Shown one piece after another: positions 1 to 8,051 of a stretch of 64,000 bases of DNA. The first letter of the stretch is position 1. Every line of letters starts with the position of its first letter. Source of the DNA: Siccirubricoccus phaeus (GTDB lineage Bacteria > Pseudomonadota > Alphaproteobacteria > Acetobacterales > Acetobacteraceae); the NCBI RefSeq assembly GCF_008360935.1, contig NZ_SRXO01000008.1, positions 124,001 to 188,000 of the forward strand, given 5' to 3'. The position numbers were made by a program, and so were the translations under genes. The notes below the pieces were generated by a model, which was not told the origin of the DNA, did not search any database, and worked only from the letters and a program-made list of their open reading frames with translations.

Positions 1-3000
1 CTCGCCAAGCCGGTCCAACAGGTCCGATCTGTCCACCAAGCGCTCGGCAATGACGTGGATGATTGGCACCTCGGTCGCCTCTTCCGTGCGCTCCACCCTC
101 CCCTGCACCAGCAGTAGCCTGCCGCCGATCAGCGCGACTCGGTCACGCTCAGCGATCCGGGCATAGACCACCAGGTTCGCGGTGCCGTGCTCGTCCTCCG
201 TGGTGATGAAGACGATGTTCCCCTCACCCGGCCTTTGTCTCGTGATGACCATGCCGACGTGTTTCACACGTTGGCCTTGCCGCAGGGCGCCAAGGGCGCG
301 CGTATCGACGCAGCCCATGCCCCCCAGAATGGGCCGCAGCAGCGCAAGGGGATGACGCCCAAGCGTCAGGCCCGACGAGACGTAGTCGCTGACGATGGCC
401 TCGCCTTCGCGCTCGTGCGGTAGAGTGGCGGAGGGCTCCACCAGCATCGGGACATCGTCTGCCACTTCGAACAATGCCAACTGCTGTCCTTCGACGCCAG
501 TCGCATCCCAAATCGCTTTCCGCCTGCCTTGCGGGAGGCTCCTGAAGGCATCGGCAGCAGCAAGCGCTTCGATTGCGCGCCGCCCGACACCGGAGCGCAT
601 CACCACTTCAGCAATCGACGTGTAGGGGACTCCGTTGCCGGCCCGCGGTGCCTCTTCGATGGCCCGCCCGTCCACTTCAGCAAGGCCAGCGACGATGCGC
701 ATACCGAGGCGAAGCGCTAGCCGATCTTTGCTGCCTTCGTCCAGCTCCAGCGAGTGATCCCACCCGCTAGCGTTCACATCGATGGGGCGGACATCAACCC
801 CGTGGCGGCGCGCGTCATCGACGATTTGCGCTGGCGCGTAGAAGCCCATCGGCTGCGAATTCAGCAGCGCGCAGGCGAAGATTCCGGGGTGGTGACATTT
901 GATCCAGCTCGACGCATAGACCAGGTGCGCGAAGCTGGCGGCGTGACTCTCCGGAAAGCCATAGGACCCGAAGCCCTCTATCTGGCTGAAGACACGCTCG
1001 GCGAAATCCGGATCGTAGCCGCGCTTGACCATGCCCTGGACAAGACGCTCCCGGTAGCTGCTGACGCCGCCGGTGTGCTTAAAAGTCGCCATCGCGCGGC
1101 GGAGCTGGTCCGCCTCGTCCGGGGTGAACCGCGCGGCGACGATGGCGACCTTCATCGCCTGCTCTTGGAACAGCGGTACGCCAAGGGTCTTCCCCAACAC
1201 GCGTTCCAACTCGTCCGGAGGACCATGTTCGGGCGAGGGCGAGGGAAATTCGACCACCTCCTTGCCAGCGCGCCGACGAAGATAGGGATGCACCATATCG
1301 CCCTGGATCGGGCCGGGGCGGACAATCGCTACCTGAATCACAAGGTCATAGAATTCCTTGGGGCGTAGCCGAGGCAGCATGTTCATCTGCGCCCGGCTTT
1401 CTACCTGAAAGACGCCGAGGCTGTCGCCGCGGCGGAGCATGGCATAGGTGTCCGGGCACTCCGGCGGCATGTCGGCCAGGCCGAGCGATAGTGCCTTATG
1501 CTCTCGCAGTAGGTCCAGCCCTCGCCGCAGGCAGGACAGCATGCCAAGGCCGAGGACATCGACCTTCAGCATCCCCAGTGCGTCGATATCGTCCTTGTCC
1601 CACTCCAGCGTAGTGCGATCTTCCATCGCCGCGTTGGTGACGACGGCAAGCTCCACCAGCGGCCCGCGCGTGATGACGAAGCCGCCCACATGTGTGGCGA
1701 TGTGGCGCGGGCTGCCTTGCAGCTCCTCCGCCAGCTCCAGTGCCATGGCGAGGCGAGGGTCTTCCGCCGGCCGGAATCCTTCGGCCTCGGCGACGGTGCC
1801 AAGATCGGCGTCGCGATGGCTCCAGCCAAGCTTGGCCAAGCGGCCGGTGATGTCCTCGCTCAGGCCCATGGCTTTGCCGACCTCGCGGATCGCGCTGCGC
1901 CCGCGGTAGCGAATGACGGTGCCGCAAATTGCTGCTCGGTCTCTGCCATAGCGGTTGTAGATGTGCTGGATGACCTCCTCGCGTCGCTCGTGCTCGAAAT
2001 CGATGTCGATATCCGGTGGCTCATTCCTGCTCGCCGACACAAATCGTTCGAACAAAAGATCATGCTTCGCCGGATCAACGGCGGTGACGCCGAGCGCGTA
2101 GCAGACGGCAGAATTGGCCGCTGATCCGCGCCCCTGACAGAGGATGCCCTGGCCGCGCGCGAAGCGGACGATCTCGTGTACCGTCAGGAAATAGGGCGCG
2201 TAACCCAACTGCGCGATGAGCTTCAGCTCATGGTCAAGCCGGCCCTGGATATCCGCGGTGACGCCATCTGGCCAACGCTCCGCGGCAGCCTCAGCAGTGC
2301 GGGCCTCAAGGGTCTCCTGCGGGGTGCGGTCAGGGTCCAGGATTTCGTCGGGATATTCGTAGCGAAGCTGGTCCAGGGAAAAGCCTCGCGCCACGTCCAA
2401 CACCCGGAGCGTATTCGCCAGCGCCTCGGGATGGCCCTCATAGAGCCGCTGCATCTCTGCCAGCGGCTTCAGGCACCGTTCGCCGTTCCGCTCCGCCTCC
2501 CAGCCGAGCTGGTCGATGGTCACCGTGCGGGCGATACAGGCCAGGACATCGGCAAGCCGCCGCCGGTCCGGATGGTGGTAGCGCGGGTCGGTGCTCGCCA
2601 GCAGCCCGCCGCCGACCTCTTCCGCCAGCGCCGCCAGCCAGTCCAGGCGCTTCCGGTCGTCGCCCCGGAAGGTCCAGGGCGCCGCAAGGAACAGTGGCAA
2701 GGCCAGCTTCCCGCGCAGCACCACCGCCTCATCGGCCATGCGCTGGGCGAAGCTAGCGTCCAGCACCGATGGAGGCATGGCAGCTACCACCCAGCCTTGG
2801 GCGGCAGCGATCATGGCCTTGGGTGTTATGGGGCAATCACCCTTCGGCGCCGCCATCCGCGCCTCGGACAGCAGCCGGGTCAGCCGCCCGTAGGAGGCCC
2901 GATCCGTAGGCCAGACGAGATACTCACTCCCATCCACCAGCCGCAGGCGAGAGCCGACGACGAAGGGAAGATCGACTTCCTTCGCCGCGACGTGGCCACG

Positions 3001-3147
3001 CACTACCCCGGCCAGGCTGTTGGTATCGCAGATCGCCAGTCCTGCATGGCCGTACACCTTGGCCGTTGCCACCAATTCCTGTGGCGAAGAGGCCCCGTCC
3101 AGCAGGCTGAAATGCGACCGCGCGCCGAGTTCGGCGAAACCGATCAT
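1..3147 (-). CDS. dnaE2: Error-prone DNA polymerase DnaE2 (ImuC), 3' end outside window
   Basis: This is a C-family polymerase alpha subunit of the DnaE2/ImuC type, used for translesion synthesis after DNA damage. The frame is open from the ATG at 3147 to the window edge (1049 codons). DnaE2 proteins are usually about 1040-1120 residues, so only a short tail is missing. An N-terminal PHP domain begins GARSHFSLLDGASSPQELV. The palm carries the catalytic acidic motif PDIDIDFEHER at about residues 377-387. Helix-hairpin-helix and OB-fold regions follow, and the last visible stretch (HVIAERLVDRSDLL) is the typical DnaE2 end. The start overlaps the stop of the upstream 148-residue gene (ATGA), so the two are translationally coupled, and a LexA box lies ahead of both. 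In most genomes dnaE2 follows imuA-imuB; neither is adjacent here. Identity is secure. Confidence 0.96.
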   Translation of the reverse strand, partial: MIGFAELGARSHFSLLDGASSPQELVATAKVYGHAGLAICDTNSLAGVVRGHVAAKEVDLPFVVGSRLRLVDGSEYLVWPTDRASYGRLTRLLSEARMAAPKGDCPITPKAMIAAAQGWVVAAMPPSVLDASFAQRMADEAVVLRGKLALPLFLAAPWTFRGDDRKRLDWLAALAEEVGGGLLASTDPRYHHPDRRRLADVLACIARTVTIDQLGWEAERNGERCLKPLAEMQRLYEGHPEALANTLRVLDVARGFSLDQLRYEYPDEILDPDRTPQETLEARTAEAAAERWPDGVTADIQGRLDHELKLIAQLGYAPYFLTVHEIVRFARGQGILCQGRGSAANSAVCYALGVTAVDPAKHDLLFERFVSASRNEPPDIDIDFEHERREEVIQHIYNRYGRDRAAICGTVIRYRGRSAIREVGKAMGLSEDITGRLAKLGWSHRDADLGTVAEAEGFRPAEDPRLAMALELAEELQGSPRHIATHVGGFVITRGPLVELAVVTNAAMEDRTTLEWDKDDIDALGMLKVDVLGLGMLSCLRRGLDLLREHKALSLGLADMPPECPDTYAMLRRGDSLGVFQVESRAQMNMLPRLRPKEFYDLVIQVAIVRPGPIQGDMVHPYLRRRAGKEVVEFPSPSPEHGPPDELERVLGKTLGVPLFQEQAMKVAIVAARFTPDEADQLRRAMATFKHTGGVSSYRERLVQGMVKRGYDPDFAERVFSQIEGFGSYGFPESHAASFAHLVYASSWIKCHHPGIFACALLNSQPMGFYAPAQIVDDARRHGVDVRPIDVNASGWDHSLELDEGSKDRLALRLGMRIVAGLAEVDGRAIEEAPRAGNGVPYTSIAEVVMRSGVGRRAIEALAAADAFRSLPQGRRKAIWDATGVEGQQLALFEVADDVPMLVEPSATLPHEREGEAIVSDYVSSGLTLGRHPLALLRPILGGMGCVDTRALGALRQGQRVKHVGMVITRQRPGEGNIVFITTEDEHGTANLVVYARIAERDRVALIGGRLLLVQGRVERTEEATEVPIIHVIAERLVDRSDLLDRLGE

Positions 3148-3587
3148 CCCCCCGCCCGGTGCAGCGCGGTCGGTGGCAGCCGGGTGACGACGAAGCGGCT
3201 CCGGGCCATATGGTCCGCGATCCATTCGGCCGCCAGCTTTGCCGTCACGTCCTTGGTGCCGGGGGTGGGCTTGCCCCGGGCGTCATGGCGCAGCGCATAG
3301 GCGAGGCAGGCAACCACTTCATCCCGGGGAGCCGGGTTCAGATCGATGAACCAAGCGCCACCGGCCTCGGTGTGGGGTGGACGGCTCGCCAGCGCCAGCA
3401 GAGCCTCCGTCAGGTGGCTGGCAGGCAGGGCGGGCCAGGTCGCCAAGGCAGCACACCGGGCGGCTTCCAGGCCATCGTCAGGGCTCCCTCCGGCGGCAAG
3501 GGCACCGTCGCGCGCGGCGACTAGCAACTGCCAAAGGGCTGGCGCGATCCAGTCTGGGGGAGGGGTCGGCTGGGGGTCTTCGGGCAT
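3144..3587 (-). CDS. Hypothetical protein, first gene of the dnaE2 operon
   Basis: A protein of 147 residues that I do not recognise. It has no signal peptide or membrane segment, a proline-rich start (PEDPQPTPPPDW) and otherwise alternating helical stretches. An ATG at 3587 and a GTG directly before it (3590) are both possible starts; AGGGA lies 6-9 bases upstream, which suits either. The stop overlaps the dnaE2 start by four bases. A LexA-type box sits about 30 bases upstream of the start, so both genes are expected to be damage-inducible. The position is the one imuB usually holds, but the protein is far too short for a Y-family polymerase and shows none of its motifs. It may be an accessory factor of the mutasome, or simply an unrelated operon partner. 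Confidence 0.75.
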   Translation of the reverse strand: MPEDPQPTPPPDWIAPALWQLLVAARDGALAAGGSPDDGLEAARCAALATWPALPASHLTEALLALASRPPHTEAGGAWFIDLNPAPRDEVVACLAYALRHDARGKPTPGTKDVTAKLAAEWIADHMARSRFVVTRLPPTALHRAGG

Positions 3588-3619
3588 CACCGGGCGTCCC
3601 TAGGTTTAAGCACGATAGG

Positions 3620-3634
3620 GAACATACACAGAAC
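3620..3634 (-). promoter_or_regulatory. LexA (SOS) box upstream of the dnaE2 operon
   Basis: The minus strand reads GTTCTGTGTATGTTC, an exact match to the alphaproteobacterial LexA consensus GTTC-N7-GTTC. It lies 33 bases ahead of the ATG at 3587, where it would overlap the promoter of the unknown-dnaE2 operon. The consensus is established for Caulobacter, Rhizobium and Rhodobacter relatives. That LexA binds here is inferred, but the partnership with dnaE2, a classic SOS gene, makes it convincing. Confidence 0.85.
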
Positions 3635-3713
3635 ATCGAGCAGAGGCGAGTCCCCGGAGCCGCCATCCCTTCAGGCATGGTCAGTTTCGATCCTTCCGCG
3701 TTACCCTGGCAAA

Positions 3714-4416
3714 ATGTGCAACCTGTACTCGCTGACCAAAGGGCAGGTGGCGATCCGCCAGATTGCGCGCGCCATGGCGGATCGTACGGGAAACCTTCCA
3801 CCGCTCCCCGGCATCTACCCGAACACCCACGCGCCGATTGTCCGCAACGGGTCCGATGGGCGAGAGCTGGCACTGGCGCGCCGTCGAACCCGGTCCACCT
3901 AACGGGTAAGCGAGACCCCGGAGTGACCAACGTTCGGCATTCCAAGGCTGAGCACTGGCTCCGGTGGACGGAGGTCGCGCATCGCTGCGTTGTGTGCCCT
4001 TTACCAGCTTCTCAGAATTCAGCGGCGCTCAAGGCGGTGACGTTTGGTTCGCGCTGTCGCCGGAAAGGCCGTTGGCCTTCTTCGCCGGGATCAATGTGCA
4101 GGGCTGGCGATCTACCCTGAAGGTGAAGGACGGTGAGACCGTCGATGACCTATTCGCCTTCCTGACCTGCCGGCCCAATGCCGAGGTGAAGGCCGTCCAT
4201 CCCAAGGCAATGCAGGCTATCCTCACTAGCTGCGAGGAAATCGATGTGTGGATGAATGCGCCCTTGTCGGAGGCGCTGGCCCTGCAAAGGCCCCTCCCGG
4301 ACGGTGCGCTCCAGATCGTTGGGCGGGGCGGGAAGCAGGACGGCGGGGAGCTAGGCGAGGCGTCAACCGCCGCTGCGCCAGCTCAGTCCCCTGCGCGTCA
4401 AGGTAGTCTGTTCTAG
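3714..4416 (+). pseudogene. Frameshifted SRAP (YedK/HMCES-type) protein
   Basis: This is a remnant of an SOS-response-associated peptidase family protein, which crosslinks to abasic sites in single-stranded DNA through its N-terminal cysteine. The N-terminus MCNLYSLTKGQ with Cys2 is intact, and the frame runs to about 3880 (ELALARR). Homology then continues in another frame ([20 protein letters not shown], about 3890-3990) and in a third ([15 protein letters not shown] to the stop at 4416). The first break fits loss of about 10 bases encoding WGMP after the Ala-Arg. The second fits a two-base GT insertion at about 3991-3994. The C-terminal part still carries [10 protein letters not shown] and [11 protein letters not shown]. 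Two separate lesions argue against a single sequencing error. It lies divergently from the dnaE2 operon, in keeping with a former DNA-damage role. Confidence 0.88.
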
Positions 4417-4793
4417 ACCTGCCAGCGCCTCCCAGCGGGCCATCCTCCTGCGCGATGCATCCGAGCAGCGAATACTGCTCCCTACTAGAGAGCCCCAGAT
4501 CAGCCGCCTATCAGGCTAGCCCCTAAACGCCTCTACCCGGCGTCCTTGCCGCCTAAAGTCCTTTAGCGCGGAGCGTGCTTCGCGCTCCTCCGGGGTCCTT
4601 CTTGCCGTCAGCCTCTCCCTTTGCCCGCCGTTTTTTTGACGCTGGTCGAACGGGCTGGCGCGGGCAGAGAAAACGAAAATGAAATCACTTCAATCGCTTA
4701 TGGCAGCATCTCTCGATGCCGCCCAAACTCGCGACGCTCGCGAGAACAGTCTAGAGTCCTCCACCATCGCGCAGCATGTGGGGCGGACTGGAC
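4417..4793. other. Non-coding stretch upstream of the integrase
   Basis: I see no supported gene. The right half is AT-richer than its surroundings (a run of seven T near 4630; GAAAACGAAAATGAAATC near 4668) and probably carries the integrase promoter. A small hairpin GGAGCG/CGCTCC with a seven-base loop lies near 4568-4588. No excisionase-like ORF was recognised. Confidence 0.5.
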
Positions 4794-5855
4794 ATGGCTA
4801 GAACGAAGCTGCAGACACCCAACTTCACCTTGTCGAAGCGTGCCGATGGTTACTACGTGATCCGGTACACCGACCCTGCAACTGGCAAGACCCGGGACAA
4901 GGCGACTGGGACCAAAGACGCAAAGGAAGCAGAGGAGGAAAGGGCGAGGTTTGCGGCTGACTACAGGAAGCCGAAACTTGCCAAGAATCCCACTGTTGCC
5001 GAGCTGTGCGACGCCTACCTTGAGTACCGGAAGCCGCAAGTTAAGAGCGCAGCATCCCTTGAGCACTCATACTCTCCAATTAAGCGGCACATCGGCGCTC
5101 TTTACGCGCAGTCCATTACCCAGACCACCATCACCGACTACATCAAGAAGCGGTCAGGCGACGTTTCCGGCGGCGCGAGCGGACGCCTTCGGATCAAACC
5201 CGTCAGCGAGGCCACCATCAACAAAGAGCTGCGCCAACTCCGCGCGGCGCTGAACTGGGCAGGATCGGAGGACAAGATCGACCGGGTTCCGACATTCCGG
5301 ATTGAGCTGTCGGCCGGCGAAGCCCGCGACCGCTGGATCACGAAGGAGGAGGCGAACCGCCTTATGGAGACTTCGTCTCCGCACATCGCCCTGTTCCTTC
5401 TCATCGCCCTGTCCACCGCGAAACGGCGCGAAGCAATCCTGACCCTGACGTGGGGCAATGTCGCCCTCCACCCCGCGGGACACGAAACCATCGACTTCGG
5501 GGACGACGTGGGGAACAAGCGCCGGGGGAAGACACCCATCGCCGGGAATGTGCGCCTCATCGAAGCCCTGAAGGCTGCGAAGGGGGTGGCCAAGACGCCT
5601 TACGTGATCGAATTCCGAGGGAAACAGGTGGCAGATGTGAAGACGGCCCTGCGAGCGTCCTGCCGCCGGGCCGGCGTGGAGGAGATCACCTCACACGTCC
5701 TGAAGCACTCCGCCATTACGTGGATGGTGCAGGCCGGCATCCCTTACGAGCAGATCGGGAAGTTCACGAACACGTCCAAGGACATTATCGAAAAAGTCTA
5801 TGGACATCACTCACCGGCCTTCGTCGCCGAGGCTGTGGGGGCGCTGGCGTTCTAA
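4794..5855 (+). CDS. Tyrosine-type site-specific recombinase (integrase)
   Basis: A phage/island integrase of 353 residues. It has a SAM-like N-terminal core-binding domain (about 65-165) and a C-terminal catalytic domain. Catalytic elements visible are the box I arginine in STAKRREAILTLTW, box II HVLKHSAITWMVQAG and the tyrosine nucleophile in EKVYGHHSP near the C-terminus. Box II has Lys where the textbook HxLR motif has Arg; the second His is present. I know similar LKH variants among alphaproteobacterial integrases, so it may still be active. I chose the ATG at 4794 (MARTKL) because GGGGCGG lies upstream; an in-frame ATG at 4776 is the alternative. The gene ends 115 bases from the 3' end of tRNA-Thr, the usual arrangement for an island that integrated into that tRNA. 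Its base composition is visibly less GC-rich than the region to the right. Confidence 0.93.
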   Translation: MARTKLQTPNFTLSKRADGYYVIRYTDPATGKTRDKATGTKDAKEAEEERARFAADYRKPKLAKNPTVAELCDAYLEYRKPQVKSAASLEHSYSPIKRHIGALYAQSITQTTITDYIKKRSGDVSGGASGRLRIKPVSEATINKELRQLRAALNWAGSEDKIDRVPTFRIELSAGEARDRWITKEEANRLMETSSPHIALFLLIALSTAKRREAILTLTWGNVALHPAGHETIDFGDDVGNKRRGKTPIAGNVRLIEALKAAKGVAKTPYVIEFRGKQVADVKTALRASCRRAGVEEITSHVLKHSAITWMVQAGIPYEQIGKFTNTSKDIIEKVYGHHSPAFVAEAVGALAF

Positions 5856-5969
5856 GCGTGTTCGATACTTGTGCCTGTTAAGTACTCAAATCTCGGGTTT
5901 TACACGAGTTTGGGCTTCCAACCCTGCCGGGAAAATCTAAGAAAACCTAAATTTATCAAGGGCTTAGGA

Positions 5970-6044
<75 letters not shown>

Positions 6045-6154
6045 GTACCGTGGAGACGGGCCGGCGGTTCCTAGCTTTCCGGGGCGGGAAGTGCAACCCC
6101 GGGGCTGCTGATCAACCGCCCGGCCTGCCGTTTCCCTGCTCCGCCCGCCGGCCG

Positions 6155-6547
6155 CTATTGCCCGGCCAGCATCACCCCGGCTTCCGCCAGGGCGGCGGCA
6201 AGCGTCGCCAGGGCGGTCTGCATGGCCTGCGCCCTGGCATCATCCGCCGGTGCCGCCGCCCAGGCTTCCAACGCCGCCTCCAGCACCCGGGTGCCGGCCA
6301 GGATGGCGGCCTGCTCTCCCGGGTCGGTATCCCGCCGCGCCAGATAGGCGGTGGCGGCCGCCTCGGCGAAGGTCGCGGCGGCGCGCATCGCCGCCACCTG
6401 GCTGGCATGGTCGGAGTCGGTGGTGGCGCAGCCAGGCAGGGTGCCGCCGGCCAGCAGCAGGGCCAGCAGCGCCGCGGCGCGGGCGCGCCCGGCAGGGGAG
6501 AGGGCAGCCGGGCGCGCGCCCGGCGCCACGAAAGCGGTGGGGATCAT
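6155..6547 (-). CDS. Small helical lipoprotein, unknown function
   Basis: A 130-residue protein with a long N-terminal extension, a hydrophobic segment (AAALLALLLAGGTLPGC) and a clear lipobox LPGC. It is therefore predicted to be processed by signal peptidase II and lipid-anchored. The mature part (about 90 residues) is alanine-rich and helical, with no recognisable family. The start is uncertain: the hydrophobic segment begins only at about residue 24, so translation may begin downstream of the ATG at 6547. Small Ala-rich helical lipoproteins like this occur near phage lysis genes, but no lysis gene is visible here. It lies on the same strand as, and 260 bases downstream of, the DUF6065 gene, with a MITE-like element between them. 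Confidence 0.65.
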   Translation of the reverse strand: MIPTAFVAPGARPAALSPAGRARAAALLALLLAGGTLPGCATTDSDHASQVAAMRAAATFAEAAATAYLARRDTDPGEQAAILAGTRVLEAALEAWAAAPADDARAQAMQTALATLAAALAEAGVMLAGQ

Positions 6548-6688
6548 GGGGGGTCTCCGGGATTTTCGGGGGGCGGCCTGCCTGGCCGCTCGGGCACCGG
6601 CGGCACGGCCCCGGGGGAAGGCTGCGCGCCGGAAGCTTGTGCCGGGCGCTGGAGCGTGATGCGCTCGCTTTCGCTCACGCGCCCCGCT

Positions 6689-6810
6689 CTAGCGTCCCGA
6701 TTCCGCAGTCCTGCGGACTTCGTTCTCGGGCCACTAGCTTCGGTTTTCAGTGGCCTGCTTGGCCGCGACGTTCACTGGAAATCCAGCGAACTTCGCGGGC
6801 AGGACACTAG
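6689..6810 (+). mobile_element. MITE-like element, copy 1
   Basis: A 122-base non-coding element bounded by CTAG on both sides with imperfect inverted ends (CTAGCGTCC / GGACACTAG). It matches the reverse complement of 61847-61977 along its length. The best shared blocks are TTCCGCAGT near the left end, TTTTCAGtGGCCTGC in the middle, and GAACTTCGCGGGC followed by GGACAC at the right end. There is no ORF. The right border supplies the TAG stop codon of the DUF6065 gene. That it moved as a transposon passenger is inferred. Confidence 0.6.
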
Positions 6811-7703
6811 GTTATTGTTCGATCGCGTGAACGGTCGATTCGCCCCCCACCGATCACGCTCTGGGCCGCCGGCTGGCCGGAAGGGGCCTGGCCCGCTGCC
6901 TGGGCCGCCGCCATCGCCGCCGCCATATGCGGGCAGATGCCGGCCCGGCGGCGCTTGCGGCCCTCCGCCGCGTAGCGGCCCTGCTGATGCGCCGGGTCCT
7001 GGTTCGGCGCCACGATATCGCGCTGGTAATCCGCCCAATCCGCGGTGCTGAAGCCGCCCAGCGCCGCCACCATCCCGCTGTTGTTCAGCACCGCATCGGC
7101 ATAGGCCACCTGCGGGATGGGCTGCACCTGCAGCACCGGCTCATGCGCATGGAACAGGATGGGCGTGTCCGTCCGGGTCAGCCGCAGATTGGTGAAGAGC
7201 GGCCCGAACCAGCGGTCGCATTCGACGATGCCCTCATAGGGCTCATAGCCCGGGTGGCGCGGCAGGTTGGCCATGGGCCGGACCAGCAGGCTCCAGCCCG
7301 GGGCGGTGCGGGCGGCGAGGCCGGTCCACATCTGCACCACGCCCGGCTCCTGTAGCGCGGTCAGGAAGGGGGGCGAATAGCCGCGCACCGCCGCCGGCGC
7401 CGCCTGGTCGAAGCGTTCGGCGAAATGCGGGAATTGCGCGGCGCCGAGCGGCGACCAGTCGTCCAGCCCCTCACAATGCCACCAGATCTGGGCGCCGTCC
7501 CAGACCAGGCTGAAATCCATCGCCGGATAGACATGCCAGCCGAAGCCCGCGGCTTGGGTCACCGCGTCGCAATAGCGGAAGGCCCGGGTCGGCAGGCTGC
7601 CGAGGCCGCTGCGATCCGCCCGTTCCGGCGCGCGGACGCCGTCGATCAGACGGTAGAAGGTGACGATGGCCGGGGAGGCGGGGCTGGTCGCGGCGGGGGT
7701 CAT
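6807..7703 (-). CDS. DUF6065 family protein
   Basis: A 298-residue protein. From about residue 10 (IVTFYRLIDGVRAPERAD) to residue 225 it resembles DUF6065 as I remember that family: an early Arg/Tyr/Cys stretch, AAGFGWHVYPAMDF, a W-rich central strand region, a PGWSLLVRPMANLP block, and an EGIVECDRWFGPLFTNL block followed by PILFHAHEPVLQVQPI. The function of the family is unknown to me. There is no signal peptide or membrane segment. The long upstream extension of the open frame is spurious; the ATG at 7703 is preceded by AGAGGA about 11 bases away. It follows the 65-residue repeat peptide by 70 bases on the same strand and is probably co-transcribed with it. Its stop codon lies inside the border of the MITE-like element, so the C-terminal tail may have been set by that insertion. 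The family call rests on memory, not a search. Confidence 0.72.
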   Translation of the reverse strand: MTPAATSPASPAIVTFYRLIDGVRAPERADRSGLGSLPTRAFRYCDAVTQAAGFGWHVYPAMDFSLVWDGAQIWWHCEGLDDWSPLGAAQFPHFAERFDQAAPAAVRGYSPPFLTALQEPGVVQMWTGLAARTAPGWSLLVRPMANLPRHPGYEPYEGIVECDRWFGPLFTNLRLTRTDTPILFHAHEPVLQVQPIPQVAYADAVLNNSGMVAALGGFSTADWADYQRDIVAPNQDPAHQQGRYAAEGRKRRRAGICPHMAAAMAAAQAAGQAPSGQPAAQSVIGGGRIDRSRDRTIT

Positions 7704-7773
7704 TGTGACGATCTTCCTCTGATCCTCGGGGGGAGGACGGGCAGGCGGCGGGGGACGCCGCCTGCCCCGCGCC

Positions 7774-7971
7774 TCAGCCGCGGCGCATGCCGGCGCCGAG
7801 CCGGACCCGGCCGGCATCGGCGATCGCCGGGGCGCCGCGCCGCATGCCGGCGCCGAAGCGCACCTGGCCGGCGGCGACCGGCGGCAGGGCCGGGCAGGCG
7901 GAGCGCTGCATGCCAGCGCGGAAGCGGACCAGGCCAGCATCGACGATATGGGCGGGGAGGATGGGGCGCAT
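7774..7971 (-). CDS. 65-residue peptide with three imperfect repeats
   Basis: A short gene with an excellent ribosome-binding site: GGAG, then six bases, then the ATG at 7971. The 65-residue product has a brief start (MRPILPAH) and three related units: VDAGLVRFRAGMQR (10-23), VAAGQVRFGAGMRRG (32-46) and ADAGRVRLGAGMRRG (51-65). The shared pattern is AGxVR[FL]xAGMxR, spaced 22 and then 19 residues apart. The linkers are Pro/Ala-rich, and one Cys (26) lies between units 1 and 2. It is strongly basic, with no signal peptide and no membrane segment. The repeats exist at DNA level too, as tandem GCATGCCGGCGCCGA blocks. A LexA-like box lies 66 bases upstream, and a DUF6065 gene follows on the same strand. 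Repeated short cores next to a protein of unknown function suggest a peptide that is cleaved or modified, or a repeat-mediated binder. Both are inference; I recognise no family. Confidence 0.7.
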   Translation of the reverse strand: MRPILPAHIVDAGLVRFRAGMQRSACPALPPVAAGQVRFGAGMRRGAPAIADAGRVRLGAGMRRG

Positions 7972-8036
7972 GGTGTTCTCCGGTCTCGAGCGCTGGGGGT
8001 TGTGCTTTGCGGCGTTCGCTCACCCCGCCGCTGAAG

Positions 8037-8051
8037 GAACAATGTCGGAAC
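8037..8051 (-). promoter_or_regulatory. LexA-type box upstream of the repeat-peptide gene
   Basis: The minus strand reads GTTCCGACATTGTTC, an exact GTTC-N7-GTTC match, 66 bases ahead of the ATG at 7971. It is embedded in a perfect six-base-arm palindrome (CAATGT-CGGA-ACATTG, 8040-8055). An AT-rich stretch (about 8060-8140) lies just upstream, as expected for a promoter. The same form of site sits in front of dnaE2 at 3620-3634. One or two chance matches per 64 kb would be expected on base frequencies alone, so position is the main support. Confidence 0.55.

Noticed and set aside
3144-3587. Reading the small gene before dnaE2 as a truncated imuB.
   Set aside because: It has its own LexA box, start and ribosome site and none of the Y-family polymerase motifs.
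6548-6806. Possible extra small genes between the lipoprotein and DUF6065.
   Set aside because: The space is mostly the MITE-like element and a GCGTGA/TCACGC hairpin; open frames there are random GC-rich frames.
7774-7971. Three regularly spaced similar segments that could suggest a CRISPR array.
   Set aside because: Only three units, spacing in multiples of three, an open frame through all of them and a ribosome site. They are peptide repeats; no cas genes are present.
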